64,000 nucleotides of DNA, taken from assembly GCF_018531495.1 (NCBI RefSeq), contig NZ_JAHDTI010000020.1:1-64000 (forward strand), in the 5' to 3' direction. This document shows positions 51,675 to 61,614 of this stretch, in pieces. The position numbers and the translations under genes are program-made. Every line of letters begins with the position of its first letter. Positions within the stretch are counted from its first letter, which is position 1. Source of the DNA: Nonomuraea sediminis. Its GTDB lineage: Bacteria; Actinomycetota; Actinomycetes; Streptosporangiales; Streptosporangiaceae. The notes under the pieces were generated by a model. That model saw nothing but the letters and a program-made list of their open reading frames with translations. It made no database searches and was not told where the DNA came from.

Positions 51675-52747
51675 GCGTCGAGCTGTTCACCGGGCCTGAC
51701 CTGCCCTGGCCCGACACCGAGGACGGCCGCTACGCGCGGGCCTACCTGACACCGCTCCTGGAACAGGGCATCGAGCCGTTCGTCGCCAACGCGCGCACGA
51801 CCGTTGCGGTCCTGCTCGTCGACGGCCAGGTCGTGCTGCCCATCACGGTCAACGACGGCGAGCGCGGCAACGCCTGGGTGTGCTCGCCGTACACGCACTA
51901 TGTGACCTATGCCCGGGAAGAGCTGCGCGTGCTGGACAGCCGCGCGCTGCGGGCGGTGCTGGGCGGGGCACTGAGCGCGCTGGGGGCGCTGTTCGACTGG
52001 TCGCGGATGGACCGGGTCGTGCTGGTCAACAACTGGCTGCTGTCCACGAACCTGTATCCGGCGGTGGACGAGCGGCAGCTCGCCGAGGTCGTCGCGTTCC
52101 TCAGGGAGCGCTTCCCCGGGCACGCGATCGGGTTCTGCTCGGTGAACCGGCCGGTCGAGGGGTGCGTGATGGTGCCGGGGCGGCGGATCTATCTGGCGCG
52201 GCCGGGCGAGCAGGGGTCCAGGGTCCGCAAGCGGTGGCGGCGCGACCTGCGGCTGATCGAGCGGCGCGGGTACGACGTGGTCGTGCCCGACGACCCCAAG
52301 CGGGTCGTCGAGCTGTACGACCTGCTCTACCTGGACAAGTACTCGCGCAACAACCCGCAGTTCACCGCGCGCTTCGTCGACGAGCTGCCGATGACGTACC
52401 TGGCGCTGGCCAGGGACGGCAGGATCGACGGGGTGCTCGGCTACTTCGTGCGCGACGGCGTGCTGACCACGCCGGTCTTCGGCTACGACACCGCGATGCC
52501 GCAGCCGCTCGGGCTGTACCGGATGCTGAGCGCGCTGGTCTACCAGGTCGCGGCCGACAGGGGGCTGGTGGTCAACGACAGCGCGGGGGCGGGGGAGTTC
52601 AAGCGGCTGCGCGGAGGCGTGCCAGAGATCGAGTACCGTGCCGTCCACGTCGATCACCTGCCGTGGCGGCGGCGGGCCGGTTGGGTGGCGCTGTCACGAC
52701 TGCTGGGGTGGATCGCGGTGCCGCTCATGCGACGGTATGAGGTGTGA
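51671..52747 (+). CDS. GNAT/FemAB-like acyl or aminoacyl transferase
   Basis: 358 aa from GTG 51671, overlapping the ATP-grasp stop by 4 bp. The N-terminal half is unassigned. The C-terminal half (VRKRWRRDLRLIERRGYDVVVP..., MTYLALARDGRIDGVLGYFVRDGVLTTPVFGYD, GLYRMLSALVYQVAADRGL) fits the double GNAT-like fold used by acetyl- and FemAB-type transferases. It could transfer the acyl group activated by the next gene's product or an amino acid. Function is inference. Confidence 0.7.
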   Translation: MSVELFTGPDLPWPDTEDGRYARAYLTPLLEQGIEPFVANARTTVAVLLVDGQVVLPITVNDGERGNAWVCSPYTHYVTYAREELRVLDSRALRAVLGGALSALGALFDWSRMDRVVLVNNWLLSTNLYPAVDERQLAEVVAFLRERFPGHAIGFCSVNRPVEGCVMVPGRRIYLARPGEQGSRVRKRWRRDLRLIERRGYDVVVPDDPKRVVELYDLLYLDKYSRNNPQFTARFVDELPMTYLALARDGRIDGVLGYFVRDGVLTTPVFGYDTAMPQPLGLYRMLSALVYQVAADRGLVVNDSAGAGEFKRLRGGVPEIEYRAVHVDHLPWRRRAGWVALSRLLGWIAVPLMRRYEV

Positions 52748-54195
52748 TGGAGCTCGTTGCCCAGGTGTTCCAGGCCTGTGAACGCACGCCGGAGGCGACC
52801 GCGATCGTCGGCTCGCGGGGCGAGAGGATGACGTTCGGCGCGCTGCGCGACCGGGCGCTGCGCATCCGCGACCGGCTGTCGGCGGCCGGGCTGGCCAGGG
52901 GAGACGGCGTGCTGTACGCGGTCGAGCCGTCCCCCGAGGCGATCGCGGTGGCGCTGGGCGTGGTGGCCGCCGGCGGCGTGCTGGTGCTGGCCGACCCCGG
53001 GGTCCCGCCCGCGATCCTGGAGGCCAGGCTGCGGCTGGCCGAGCCGCGATGGGTGGTGGCCGAGTCACGGCTGTACGCGATCACGTCGCTCGCGCCGCTG
53101 CGTGCGCTCGTCCGCCGCCGCGGCGTGCTGCTGCCCAGCCTGCGCGACCCGCTGCCCGGTCACGGCCTGTGCCACGCCTACACCGGCCGGTGGCTGCCCG
53201 GGGTGCCGCGGCACGCCGTACGGCTGTGGGGACTGGAGGGGCCCGCGCCCAGGGAGTACGGCGGGGCCGAGGCGGACAGCCCGGTGGCGGTGATCTTCAC
53301 CTCCGGCACGACCGCGAACCCGAGGGCCGTGGTGCACACGCAGCGGTCGCTGGCCGCAGGGCTGGAGATCTTCCGCGACCACTTCCCCGTCGGGCCCGGC
53401 GACATGGTGCACGCCGACGGGCTGATGATCGGGCTGCCCGCGCTGATCGGCGGCGCCGTCTGGTCGATGGGGCCCGCACGGGTCGTCGCCCGGCGGCCGG
53501 TCACGCACCTGTACTGCGTGCCCGTCGAGTTCGCCGGGCTGGACGCCTTCCCCGCCACGCTGCGGACGGTCATGCTCGGGTCGGCTCCCGCGCCGCCGGC
53601 CGTACTGCGGAAGGCGCTGGAGCTGCCGGTGGAGGAGGTGCTGAGCATCTACGCGATGACCGAGGCGCTGCCGATCGCGCTGACCGGCGCGCGGGACAAG
53701 CTCGAGCACGCCGACGGCGACCTGCTCGGCGCGCCGCTGCCGGGGGTGGGCGTGCGCTTCACCGAGGACCAGGAGCTGGTCGTGAGCGGGCCGCACCTGG
53801 CCGGCCGGTATCTGGGCGGGCCGCCGCTCACCGAGGTGGCCACCGGCGACCTGGTCAGGATGGACGACCAGGGCAGGCTGGTGCTGCTCGGCAGGAAGAA
53901 GGACATGATCCTGCGCGACGGCTTCAACATCTACCCCAGCCTCTACGAACCGGCCATCGCGGCGCTGCCCGGTGTCGCGGACGCGGCCCTGATCGGGATC
54001 GCCGACGAAACCACCGGTGATGAGGAGGTCGTGCTGGCCCTGGTCGCCGACCGGGCGGTCGACGCCAGGGAGCTGCGCGAGGTGGTGGATTCCGGCGCGC
54101 TGCCCGACAGGGTCGAGCTGCTGCCAGAGTTCCCCTACTCCAGCAGGCGCAAGCTGGACAGGGCCGCGCTGCGTGAGCTCATTCGTCGCCGGTGA
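52747..54195 (+). CDS. AMP-forming acyl ligase (ANL superfamily)
   Basis: 482 aa from ATG 52747, overlapping the preceding stop. The phosphate loop is FTSGTTANPRAVVH, where the usual Lys-Gly is replaced by Arg-Ala. Motif YAMTEALPIA, the hinge GDLVRMDDQGRLVLLGRKKDMI and a C-terminal catalytic Lys in SSRRKLDRAAL are present. The TEALP segment resembles, from memory, OleC-type beta-lactone synthetases, but no OleA/OleD partner is present, so this is only a hint. It probably activates a carboxylic acid for the upstream transferase. Its last 17 bases overlap the end of the convergent permease gene. Confidence 0.85.
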   Translation: MELVAQVFQACERTPEATAIVGSRGERMTFGALRDRALRIRDRLSAAGLARGDGVLYAVEPSPEAIAVALGVVAAGGVLVLADPGVPPAILEARLRLAEPRWVVAESRLYAITSLAPLRALVRRRGVLLPSLRDPLPGHGLCHAYTGRWLPGVPRHAVRLWGLEGPAPREYGGAEADSPVAVIFTSGTTANPRAVVHTQRSLAAGLEIFRDHFPVGPGDMVHADGLMIGLPALIGGAVWSMGPARVVARRPVTHLYCVPVEFAGLDAFPATLRTVMLGSAPAPPAVLRKALELPVEEVLSIYAMTEALPIALTGARDKLEHADGDLLGAPLPGVGVRFTEDQELVVSGPHLAGRYLGGPPLTEVATGDLVRMDDQGRLVLLGRKKDMILRDGFNIYPSLYEPAIAALPGVADAALIGIADETTGDEEVVLALVADRAVDARELREVVDSGALPDRVELLPEFPYSSRRKLDRAALRELIRRR

Positions 54196-54895
54196 GCGAG
54201 AACACCCGCAGCCTGCGCCCCGCCCAGAAGACCGCGCCCACGGTCACGATGATCAGGGCAGGTACGGCGAAGCCGAGCGTCACGTCGCGCGTCAGGTACG
54301 GCGAGTCGGACACCTGACCGGCGATCGTCTGCGCCCACTGCTGGATGGAGAACTTGCGCGCCCCCGGCACGAGGCTGCCGACCAGCCCCTCCCACACCAG
54401 CGCGTAGACGATCCCGATCGTGACCGCGTGCCGCGTGACGACGCCGAGCAGCAGGAACACCGCCGCGTATGCGATGCCGCCCACCAGCGCGCCCAGCGCG
54501 AACCCGGGCGCGATGCCATCCTCGTTGCGCACGAGCAGCCACGCCGCGAAGTAGGTGGGGACCGCGGCGAACAGCCCCAGCAGCGAGGCCGCCACGACGA
54601 ACTTCGTCTGCGCGATCACCGGGCGGGAGATCGGCTTGGACATCAGGTGGATGATCGTGCCGTCGTCGATCTCCGGGGCGATCACGCCGGTGCCCGCGAT
54701 CAGGCCGAGCAGCGGCAGCATGGTGCCGATGGCGAACTTCTGCATGAGGAACGCCGTCGAGCTCTGGTCGCCGCTGCCCGTCAGCCGCAGCAGCACGGCC
54801 AGCGCGATCAGCGCCAGCGGCAGCAGGAGCAGCAGCACGATCCGCCGCCGCCCGAGCAGCGCACGGTAGGTGATGCCCGCGACCACTGTGTTCAT
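54179..54895 (-). CDS. ABC-2 type permease (second)
   Basis: 238 aa with about six hydrophobic helices. The start ATG 54895 overlaps the ATPase stop by 4 bp. The segment APEIDDGTIIHLMSKPISRPVIAQTKF is typical of ABC-2 permeases. It is the last gene of a four-gene exporter operon. Substrate unknown. Confidence 0.88.
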   Translation of the reverse strand: MNTVVAGITYRALLGRRRIVLLLLLPLALIALAVLLRLTGSGDQSSTAFLMQKFAIGTMLPLLGLIAGTGVIAPEIDDGTIIHLMSKPISRPVIAQTKFVVAASLLGLFAAVPTYFAAWLLVRNEDGIAPGFALGALVGGIAYAAVFLLLGVVTRHAVTIGIVYALVWEGLVGSLVPGARKFSIQQWAQTIAGQVSDSPYLTRDVTLGFAVPALIIVTVGAVFWAGRRLRVFSLTGDE

Positions 54896-55809
54896 GACGA
54901 GCTCCGGTTGATCAGGTAGGAGAACACGCTCTCCAGGTCCTCGTCGGCTGGGGAGACCTCGTGCAGGTGGACGCCTTCCGCCTTGGCGACCCGGGGCAGC
55001 AGCCAGGCGAAGCGCCGGAACTCCACGGCCTGGACCTCCAGCCCGTCCTGCCCGAGCGTGACGCCGCCCGTCGAGTCGTCGACGATCAGCGCGGCGGCCA
55101 GCCTGCGGTCGTCGCTCGAGCGGATCCTGAACAGGTGCGGCCTGTCGGTCATCAGCCGGCGGATCTGCCGGAAGTCGCCCGAGGCGGCGTGCCGGCCGGC
55201 CACCAGCACCTCGATGTGCTGGGCGACCCGCTCGACCTCCTCCAGGATGTGCGAGCTGAACAGGATCGTCTTGCCCGCCGTGCCCATCGAGCGGATCAGG
55301 TCCATCAGATGCATCCGCTGGCGCGGGTCCATGCCGTTGAACGGCTCGTCGAGCAGCAGCACGGGCGGGTCGTGGACGAGCGCGGCGGCCACCTTGACGC
55401 GCTGGCGCATGCCCTTGGAGTACGTCTCGACCCGGCGGTCCTTCGGCGTCTCCATCTCGACCGTGGCCAAGGCCTTCTGGGCCGCGCCCGCCGGGTCGGG
55501 CAGGCCGTGCAGCTTGGCCGCCGACAGCACGAACTGCCACCCGGTCAGGAACCCGTACACGCCCTCCCGTTCAGGGACGAGCCCGATGTGCCGGTAGACG
55601 TGATGGTTCTTCCAGATCTGCCGGTTGTCCAGCGTGACCGTGCCGCCCGACGGCGCCAGGAACCCGGCCATCATGTGCAGCAGCGTCGACTTGCCCGCCC
55701 CGTTGGGGCCGAGCAGCCCGGTGACGCCGGGACCGATCGTCATCGTGACGTCGTTGACCGCCACCACGTTGCCGTACCAGCGCGAGACCTGCGACAGTTC
55801 GAGCTTCAC
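54892..55809 (-). CDS. ABC transporter ATP-binding protein (second)
   Basis: 305 aa from GTG 55809. Walker A is GPNGAGKST, the signature is YSKGMRQRVKVA and Walker B is VLLLDEPFNGMD, followed by the switch His in SSHIL. The C-terminal ~80 residues are the regulatory domain of the BcrA/NatA class. It pairs with the flanking permeases; overlaps of 4 bp occur at both ends. Confidence 0.93.
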   Translation of the reverse strand: MKLELSQVSRWYGNVVAVNDVTMTIGPGVTGLLGPNGAGKSTLLHMMAGFLAPSGGTVTLDNRQIWKNHHVYRHIGLVPEREGVYGFLTGWQFVLSAAKLHGLPDPAGAAQKALATVEMETPKDRRVETYSKGMRQRVKVAAALVHDPPVLLLDEPFNGMDPRQRMHLMDLIRSMGTAGKTILFSSHILEEVERVAQHIEVLVAGRHAASGDFRQIRRLMTDRPHLFRIRSSDDRRLAAALIVDDSTGGVTLGQDGLEVQAVEFRRFAWLLPRVAKAEGVHLHEVSPADEDLESVFSYLINRSSS

Positions 55810-56655
55810 TTGGCCGCCGCCTTCCGGTAGCGCAGCATCAGGACCGCGATGGCCACCGCGATGAGCGCGACCACGATGATCGCCGGTGCCGGGCCGGGCG
55901 GGTAGCCGCCGTCGGAGTGCGGCGGCGTGCCGAACAGCCACACCTGGACGGCGTCCACCAGCCAGAACGGGTTGAGCAGCCACGCCCACTTGGCGGCGGA
56001 CTCGTTGCCCGTCGACGTCAGCGTCCCGTAGATCACCGGGACGGAGGCGGAGGCCAGCAGGTAGACCGCGATCACCGAGGCCACCCCGAGCCCGCGCCTG
56101 GGCGTGAGCGAGGCGATCGCCAGCCCGAACGACGACAGCAGTAGCGCGAGCACCAGCGCCATCAGCAGCGAACCCAGGTACTCCTTGGTCTGCGGCGGCC
56201 CCTCCAGATCGATGAGCAGCTCGCCCACGTAGATCAGCGTCAACGGCACGGCGATCAGCAGGAACAGCGCCACGGTCATCGCGACGACCTTCGATCCCAC
56301 GTACTCCACGATCGTCACCGGCCGCGACAGGTAGAGCGGCAGCACGCGATACCGCAGGTCGGGCGCCACCATCGTGGGCGACTGCGCGGCCAGGAAGATC
56401 GCCAGCACCGCCTGCATGATGACCGTGAACCCGCTGTACGGCATGCCGCGCTGCTTCATCAGCGCCATCATCGCGATGGAGACCACCGCGGGCAGCAGCA
56501 TGATGATCCCGAGCGCGAACGGCACGATCTTGCTGCGTGCCGTACGCCCGAGCCCGAAGACGCCGCGCAGGCTGTGCACGGTCAGCGCCCGCGTGGAGTA
56601 GCCACGCCCCAGGCGCGGCCCGTCGTAGTGGCGGTAGCCGATGTCGTAGATCTCG

Positions 56656-56663
<8 letters not shown>
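55806..56663 (-). CDS. ABC-2 type permease (first)
   Basis: 285 aa with six or seven hydrophobic helices. The N-terminus (MSSEIYDIGYRHYDGPRLGRGYSTRALTVHSLRGVFGLGR) is a soluble segment common to this permease type. The start lies inside the end of the upstream ATPase gene (8-bp overlap) and the stop overlaps the next ATPase. Export of a lipid, peptide or drug is possible; nothing identifies the cargo. Confidence 0.9.
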
Positions 56664-57567
<904 letters not shown>

Positions 57568-57607
57568 GATCCGGACACTACCCGCCGTGACCCCGGTGTG
57601 GCCTCGT

Positions 57608-58534
57608 TCACACGGATGAACGGCGTCCTACTTGAGGCCAGAGTTCGCGCTGGATCAGCAGGGTGACCGTACCCGCGATGATCATTCCGAAGATGTTCAC
57701 GCCCAGCTGGGTGACCGCGCCCGCGACCTCCGTCCACTCGCCGACGGCCATGGCGACCGCGGCGTATCCGGCGGCGGGGACCGTGGTCACCGAGATGAAG
57801 ACGCCCACCAGCGAGGTCGACTTGCCTGCGGTGATCGACAGCACGCCCGCCCCGCCCGCCAGCAATGCGACGATGAGCGACCACTTGTCTGGCTTGACGA
57901 TGAACCGGACCTCCTCGTTGACCTGCAGGTTCCCCGGTCCGATCCAGCCCAGCCAATAGGAGACCAGCGCGCAGGCGAACGTCACCGCGATCGCGAAGAC
58001 GAAGCCGACGACCAGCGTCCGCAGCGAGGTGGTGATCAGGTGCCAGCGGCCGCGCAGCAGCCCGAAGCAGATGGCCGCGATCGGGCCGAACTCCGGACCC
58101 AGCACCATCGCGCCCACGATCAGGATCGGTGAGTTCTGCGTCACGCCGATGCCTGCCAGCTGCGTGGCGATCGCGAGGAAGGCCAGGTACGCCCAGGTCA
58201 TCCGGGAGCCGCTGATCACCGTCTGGGCGAGCTCCTCCCAGACCACCGCGTCCTCGGGCTCGCCCGGCGCCTCCTCGACGGCCTCCCTCGCCACCCTGGA
58301 CAGTGCCAGGTCGATCGACTCGACCGCGATCGAGCCCACCTCCTGCAGCCACCTGAGCCTGCCGATCACCTCGTTGGCGGACTCGCGGGCCAGGTCGCAC
58401 AGGATCACGTCGCCGACCGGCCCGCGGCCCGCGCCGGGCAGGAGCACGACGTTCGTGGCCCCGACGCAGTCGTCCAGCACGGCCAGCACCTCGTCGGTGC
58501 GGGGGGCCGGGCAGATCATTCGCAGGTGGAGCAT
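57608..58534 (-). CDS. DUF389 integral membrane protein
   Basis: 308 aa from ATG 58534 (MLHLRMICPAPRTDEVLAVLDD), chosen over an upstream in-frame start lacking support. Residues ~1-120 are a soluble domain. The rest has about six helices with the DUF389 pattern NSPILIVGAMVLGPEFGPIAAICFGLL and TTVPAAGYAAVAMAVGEW. The family is widespread in actinomycetes and cyanobacteria with no settled function. It stands alone between the ABC operon and coaA. Confidence 0.88.
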   Translation of the reverse strand: MLHLRMICPAPRTDEVLAVLDDCVGATNVVLLPGAGRGPVGDVILCDLARESANEVIGRLRWLQEVGSIAVESIDLALSRVAREAVEEAPGEPEDAVVWEELAQTVISGSRMTWAYLAFLAIATQLAGIGVTQNSPILIVGAMVLGPEFGPIAAICFGLLRGRWHLITTSLRTLVVGFVFAIAVTFACALVSYWLGWIGPGNLQVNEEVRFIVKPDKWSLIVALLAGGAGVLSITAGKSTSLVGVFISVTTVPAAGYAAVAMAVGEWTEVAGAVTQLGVNIFGMIIAGTVTLLIQRELWPQVGRRSSV

Positions 58535-58597
58535 TTGCCCATTCTCGTCGATCCGATGTTGATGCCCTGTTGACAACTCGCCGCGAGGCTGGCCCGC

Positions 58598-58729
58598 ATG
58601 ACATGCCACGTTCACGGCGAGCAGTGCTGGTTCACCGACATCGACGACCTCGGTTGCGCGGGCAGGTTCGCCGCCTACGTCTACGAGGAGCTGTGCGGGA
58701 TCACGTACGGCGCAGCCGTACCCGCTTGA
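58598..58729 (+). CDS. Possible 43-aa cysteine-rich small protein
   Basis: ATG 58598, nine bases after GAGG, opens a 43-residue frame: MTCHVHGEQCWFTDIDDLGCAG... to ...CGITYGAAVPA. Four Cys and two His (CHVHGEQC, then C20 and C33) could bind a metal. The 3' end runs into the end of convergent coaA by 29 bases. It is too short to prove by codon statistics, and I know no homologue. Confidence 0.35.
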   Translation: MTCHVHGEQCWFTDIDDLGCAGRFAAYVYEELCGITYGAAVPA

Positions 58730-59618
58730 CCGCGTGGTCGGCGCCCTTCTGCAGGACCAGGTCGGCGCGTCCGCGGGTGGGCGCGATGTTCTCGACCAGG
58801 TTGCGTTCGTTGATGTCGCGCCAGATGTTCACCGCGAAGTCGGTGGCCTCCTCGTAGGAGAGCTCGGCCAGGTAGCGGAAGTAGGACTTGGGGTCCTCGA
58901 ACGCGGTACGGCGCAGCTTGTGGAAGCGGTGCACGTACCAGGTGCGGATGTCCTCCACCTTGGCGTCGACGTAGATCGAGAAGTCGAAGTAGTCGTTGAC
59001 CGCCAGGGCCGTCGGGGGAGCGGGCTGGAGGACGTTCAGCCCTTCGATGATCAAGATGTCCGGACTTTTCACGGTTTGCGTGGCGCCGGGGACGATGTCG
59101 TACTCGAGGTGGCTGTAGATCGGAGCCTGGACCTCGGCCGCGCCCGCCTTCACCTCGGCCACGAACCTGACCAGCGCGCGCCGGTCGTAGCTCTCGGGGA
59201 AGCCCTTCCTGTGCATGATGCCCTTGGCCTCGAGCACCTTGTTGGGGTACAGGAAGCTGTCGGTGGTGATCAGTTCCACGTGCGGGTGCTCGGGCCAGCG
59301 GGCCAGCAGCGTGTGCAGCAGGCGCGCGGTGGTCGACTTGCCCACCGCGACGCTGCCCGCGATGCCCAGGATGTACGGCACGCGCTGCTCGTCGTGGCCG
59401 AGGAAGGCGCTCAGCACGCTGCTGCGCTGCTTGGACCCGGTGAAGTGCAGGTTCAGCAGGCGGGTCAGGGGGAGGTAGATGTCGGTGACTTCGGTGAGGT
59501 CGATCGGGTCGTCGAGGCCTCGCAGCTCTTCCAGCTCTTCTGCGGTGAGAGTCAAGGGCGTGTTCTTGCGGAGCTCGCTCCACTGCTCCCTGCTCAGTTC
59601 CACGTAGCCGTTGTTCAC
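58701..59618 (-). CDS. coaA: Type I pantothenate kinase
   Basis: 305 aa. The P-loop is GIAGSVAVGKST (near residue 85) and the conserved LITTDSFLYPNKVLEAKGIMHRKGFPESYD is intact. It phosphorylates pantothenate in the first step of coenzyme A synthesis and is usually feedback-inhibited by CoA. It sits before the acpS-nnr-alr group, which also uses or supports CoA-derived and cell-wall functions. Confidence 0.96.
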   Translation of the reverse strand: MNNGYVELSREQWSELRKNTPLTLTAEELEELRGLDDPIDLTEVTDIYLPLTRLLNLHFTGSKQRSSVLSAFLGHDEQRVPYILGIAGSVAVGKSTTARLLHTLLARWPEHPHVELITTDSFLYPNKVLEAKGIMHRKGFPESYDRRALVRFVAEVKAGAAEVQAPIYSHLEYDIVPGATQTVKSPDILIIEGLNVLQPAPPTALAVNDYFDFSIYVDAKVEDIRTWYVHRFHKLRRTAFEDPKSYFRYLAELSYEEATDFAVNIWRDINERNLVENIAPTRGRADLVLQKGADHAVKRVRLRRT

Positions 59619-59778
59619 CCAGGCAGCCTACTCATGGGCCGTTCGTGGGTTTCCCCTGGGCTGTGTCCACACCTTGTGGATAAACCTCGGGGATTACCAG
59701 GACCGCGTTCGGGGTAAGAACCTTTTTTCATGATCCACGCATCTGGGGTCCCAGGGGAATCTCGAATAACCTGAGGAG

Positions 59779-60129
59779 ATGATCCTGGGCATCGGCGTGG
59801 ACGTGGTGGACATCGCCCGGTTCGAGGCCGCGCTCGAGCGCTCTCCCGGGTTGCGGGAGCGGCTGTTCACCGACGTCGAGCGGCCGCTGGCGCCCCAGTC
59901 GCTGGCCGCCAGGTTCGCGGCCAAGGAGGCCGTCGCCAAGGCGCTGGGCGCGCCGCGCGGGCTGTCGCACCTGGAGGCCGAGGTGCGCGTCGACGACACC
60001 GGCAAACCGGAGCTCCACCTCACGGGCAAGGCCGCCGACGTGGCCTACGGTCTCGGCGTCAAACGCTGGCACATCTCACTCAGCCACGACGCGGGCATCG
60101 CCATGGCCTACGTGATCGCGGAGGGATAG
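59779..60129 (+). CDS. acpS: Holo-[acyl-carrier-protein] synthase
   Basis: 116 aa, MILGIGVDVVDIARFEAAL with the metal Asp, and FAAKEAVAKALG with the metal Glu. It transfers phosphopantetheine from CoA to acyl carrier protein. GAGGAG precedes ATG 59779. It diverges from coaA across 160 bases. Confidence 0.96.
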   Translation: MILGIGVDVVDIARFEAALERSPGLRERLFTDVERPLAPQSLAARFAAKEAVAKALGAPRGLSHLEAEVRVDDTGKPELHLTGKAADVAYGLGVKRWHISLSHDAGIAMAYVIAEG

Positions 60130-60138
60130 CTTCTGATC

Positions 60139-61593
60139 ATGCTCACCGCCTACACCGCCGACCAGATCAGGGCCGCCGAGCAGGTGCTGATGGCCGAGCT
60201 CCCCGACGGCACGCTCATGCAACGCGCCGCGGCCGGTCTGGCCGCCGTCTGCGCCGACCTGCTCGGCAAGGTGTACGGCTCCCGCGTCCTGCTGCTGGTC
60301 GGCAGCGGCGACAACGGCGGCGACGCCCTCTACACCGGTGTACGGCTGGCGCGGCGCGGCGCCAGGGTGACGGCGATCCTGGCGGGATCCAGGACGCACC
60401 AGGCGGGCCTGGAGGCGTTCCTGCAGGCGGGCGGCCGGGTGGCCGGCACGATGGAGCCTGCTGACCTCGTCGTCGACGGGCTGGTCGGGATCGGCGTGGC
60501 AGGCGCGCTGCGCGAGCCGTACGCGGGGCTGGTCGCCGAGGCGAACGCCTCGGGGGCGCCGATCGTGGCGGTCGACGTGCCGAGCGGCGTGGACGCCGGC
60601 AGCGGCCGGGTGCCGGGCGTGGCCGTCAGGGCGCAGGTCACGGTCACGATGGGGGCCTGCAAGACCGGGCTGCTCGTCGACCCGGGCGCGGCCCAGGTGG
60701 GCCTGCTCGAGGTGATCGACATCGGGCTCGGGCCGTACCTGCCCGATCCTGACGTGGCCGCGCTGACCAGGACGGACGTCGAAGACCTGCTGCCGCGCCC
60801 GGCCGAGGAGTCCGACAAGTACCGCAGGGGCGTGCTCGGCGTGGCCGCCGGCAGCGACGCCTACACGGGCGCGGCCGTGCTGGCCGTGGGCGGCGCGCTG
60901 CGGACGGGCGCCGGGATGGTGCGCTACGTGGGATCGTCCGCCCCGGTGGCGCAGGTGCGCGCGCGCTGGCCCGAGGCCGTCATCACCGAGCTCGACGGCC
61001 CGTCGCTGGACGGGGTGGGCCGGGTGCAGGCGTGGGTGCTGGGTCCGGGGCTCGGGACCGGCGACTGGGCGCACGAGCTGGCGGCCAGGGTGCTGGCCGG
61101 CGACGTTCCGGTACTGGTCGACGCCGACGGGCTGACCCTGGTGGCCAGGGATCGGTCGCTGCTGCGCCGTACCGCTCCCGTGCTCATCACCCCGCACGCC
61201 GGGGAGCTGGCGCGGCTGCTGCGCGTCGACAGGGACCAGGTCGAGGAGCGCAGGCTCGAGCACGCCCGCAGGGCGGCGGCGGAGCTGGGCGTGACCGTGC
61301 TGCTCAAGGGGTCGACGACGGTGATCGCCGAGGAGGACCGGCCGGTCCGGGTGAACAGGACGGGCACCTCGTGGCTGGCCACCGGCGGGACGGGAGACGT
61401 GCTGTCGGGAATCGCGGGCGCGCTGCTGGCCCAGGGACTGTCCTGCTACGACGCCGGGTCGTGCGGCGCCTACCTGCACGGGCTCGCCGGACGGTTGGCG
61501 GCGGACGGTGCCCCGCTCACCTCGGCGGACGTGGCGGCCATGGTGCCCGACGCCATCAGGTCGCTGAGAGGCGAATCACGCTCGACCACCTGA
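60139..61593 (+). CDS. nnr: Bifunctional NAD(P)HX epimerase / ADP-dependent dehydratase
   Basis: 484 aa. Residues ~1-215 are the YjeF-N epimerase (GSGDNGGDALYTGVRLA). Residues ~225-480 are the ribokinase-like dehydratase (TPHAGELARLL, NRTGTSWLATGGTGDVLSGIAGALLAQG). It repairs damaged hydrated NADH and NADPH. It lies 9 bases after acpS, an order common in bacteria. Confidence 0.95.
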   Translation: MLTAYTADQIRAAEQVLMAELPDGTLMQRAAAGLAAVCADLLGKVYGSRVLLLVGSGDNGGDALYTGVRLARRGARVTAILAGSRTHQAGLEAFLQAGGRVAGTMEPADLVVDGLVGIGVAGALREPYAGLVAEANASGAPIVAVDVPSGVDAGSGRVPGVAVRAQVTVTMGACKTGLLVDPGAAQVGLLEVIDIGLGPYLPDPDVAALTRTDVEDLLPRPAEESDKYRRGVLGVAAGSDAYTGAAVLAVGGALRTGAGMVRYVGSSAPVAQVRARWPEAVITELDGPSLDGVGRVQAWVLGPGLGTGDWAHELAARVLAGDVPVLVDADGLTLVARDRSLLRRTAPVLITPHAGELARLLRVDRDQVEERRLEHARRAAAELGVTVLLKGSTTVIAEEDRPVRVNRTGTSWLATGGTGDVLSGIAGALLAQGLSCYDAGSCGAYLHGLAGRLAADGAPLTSADVAAMVPDAIRSLRGESRSTT

Positions 61594-61614
61594 GCGAGCT
61601 GACAGACTGGTGAG

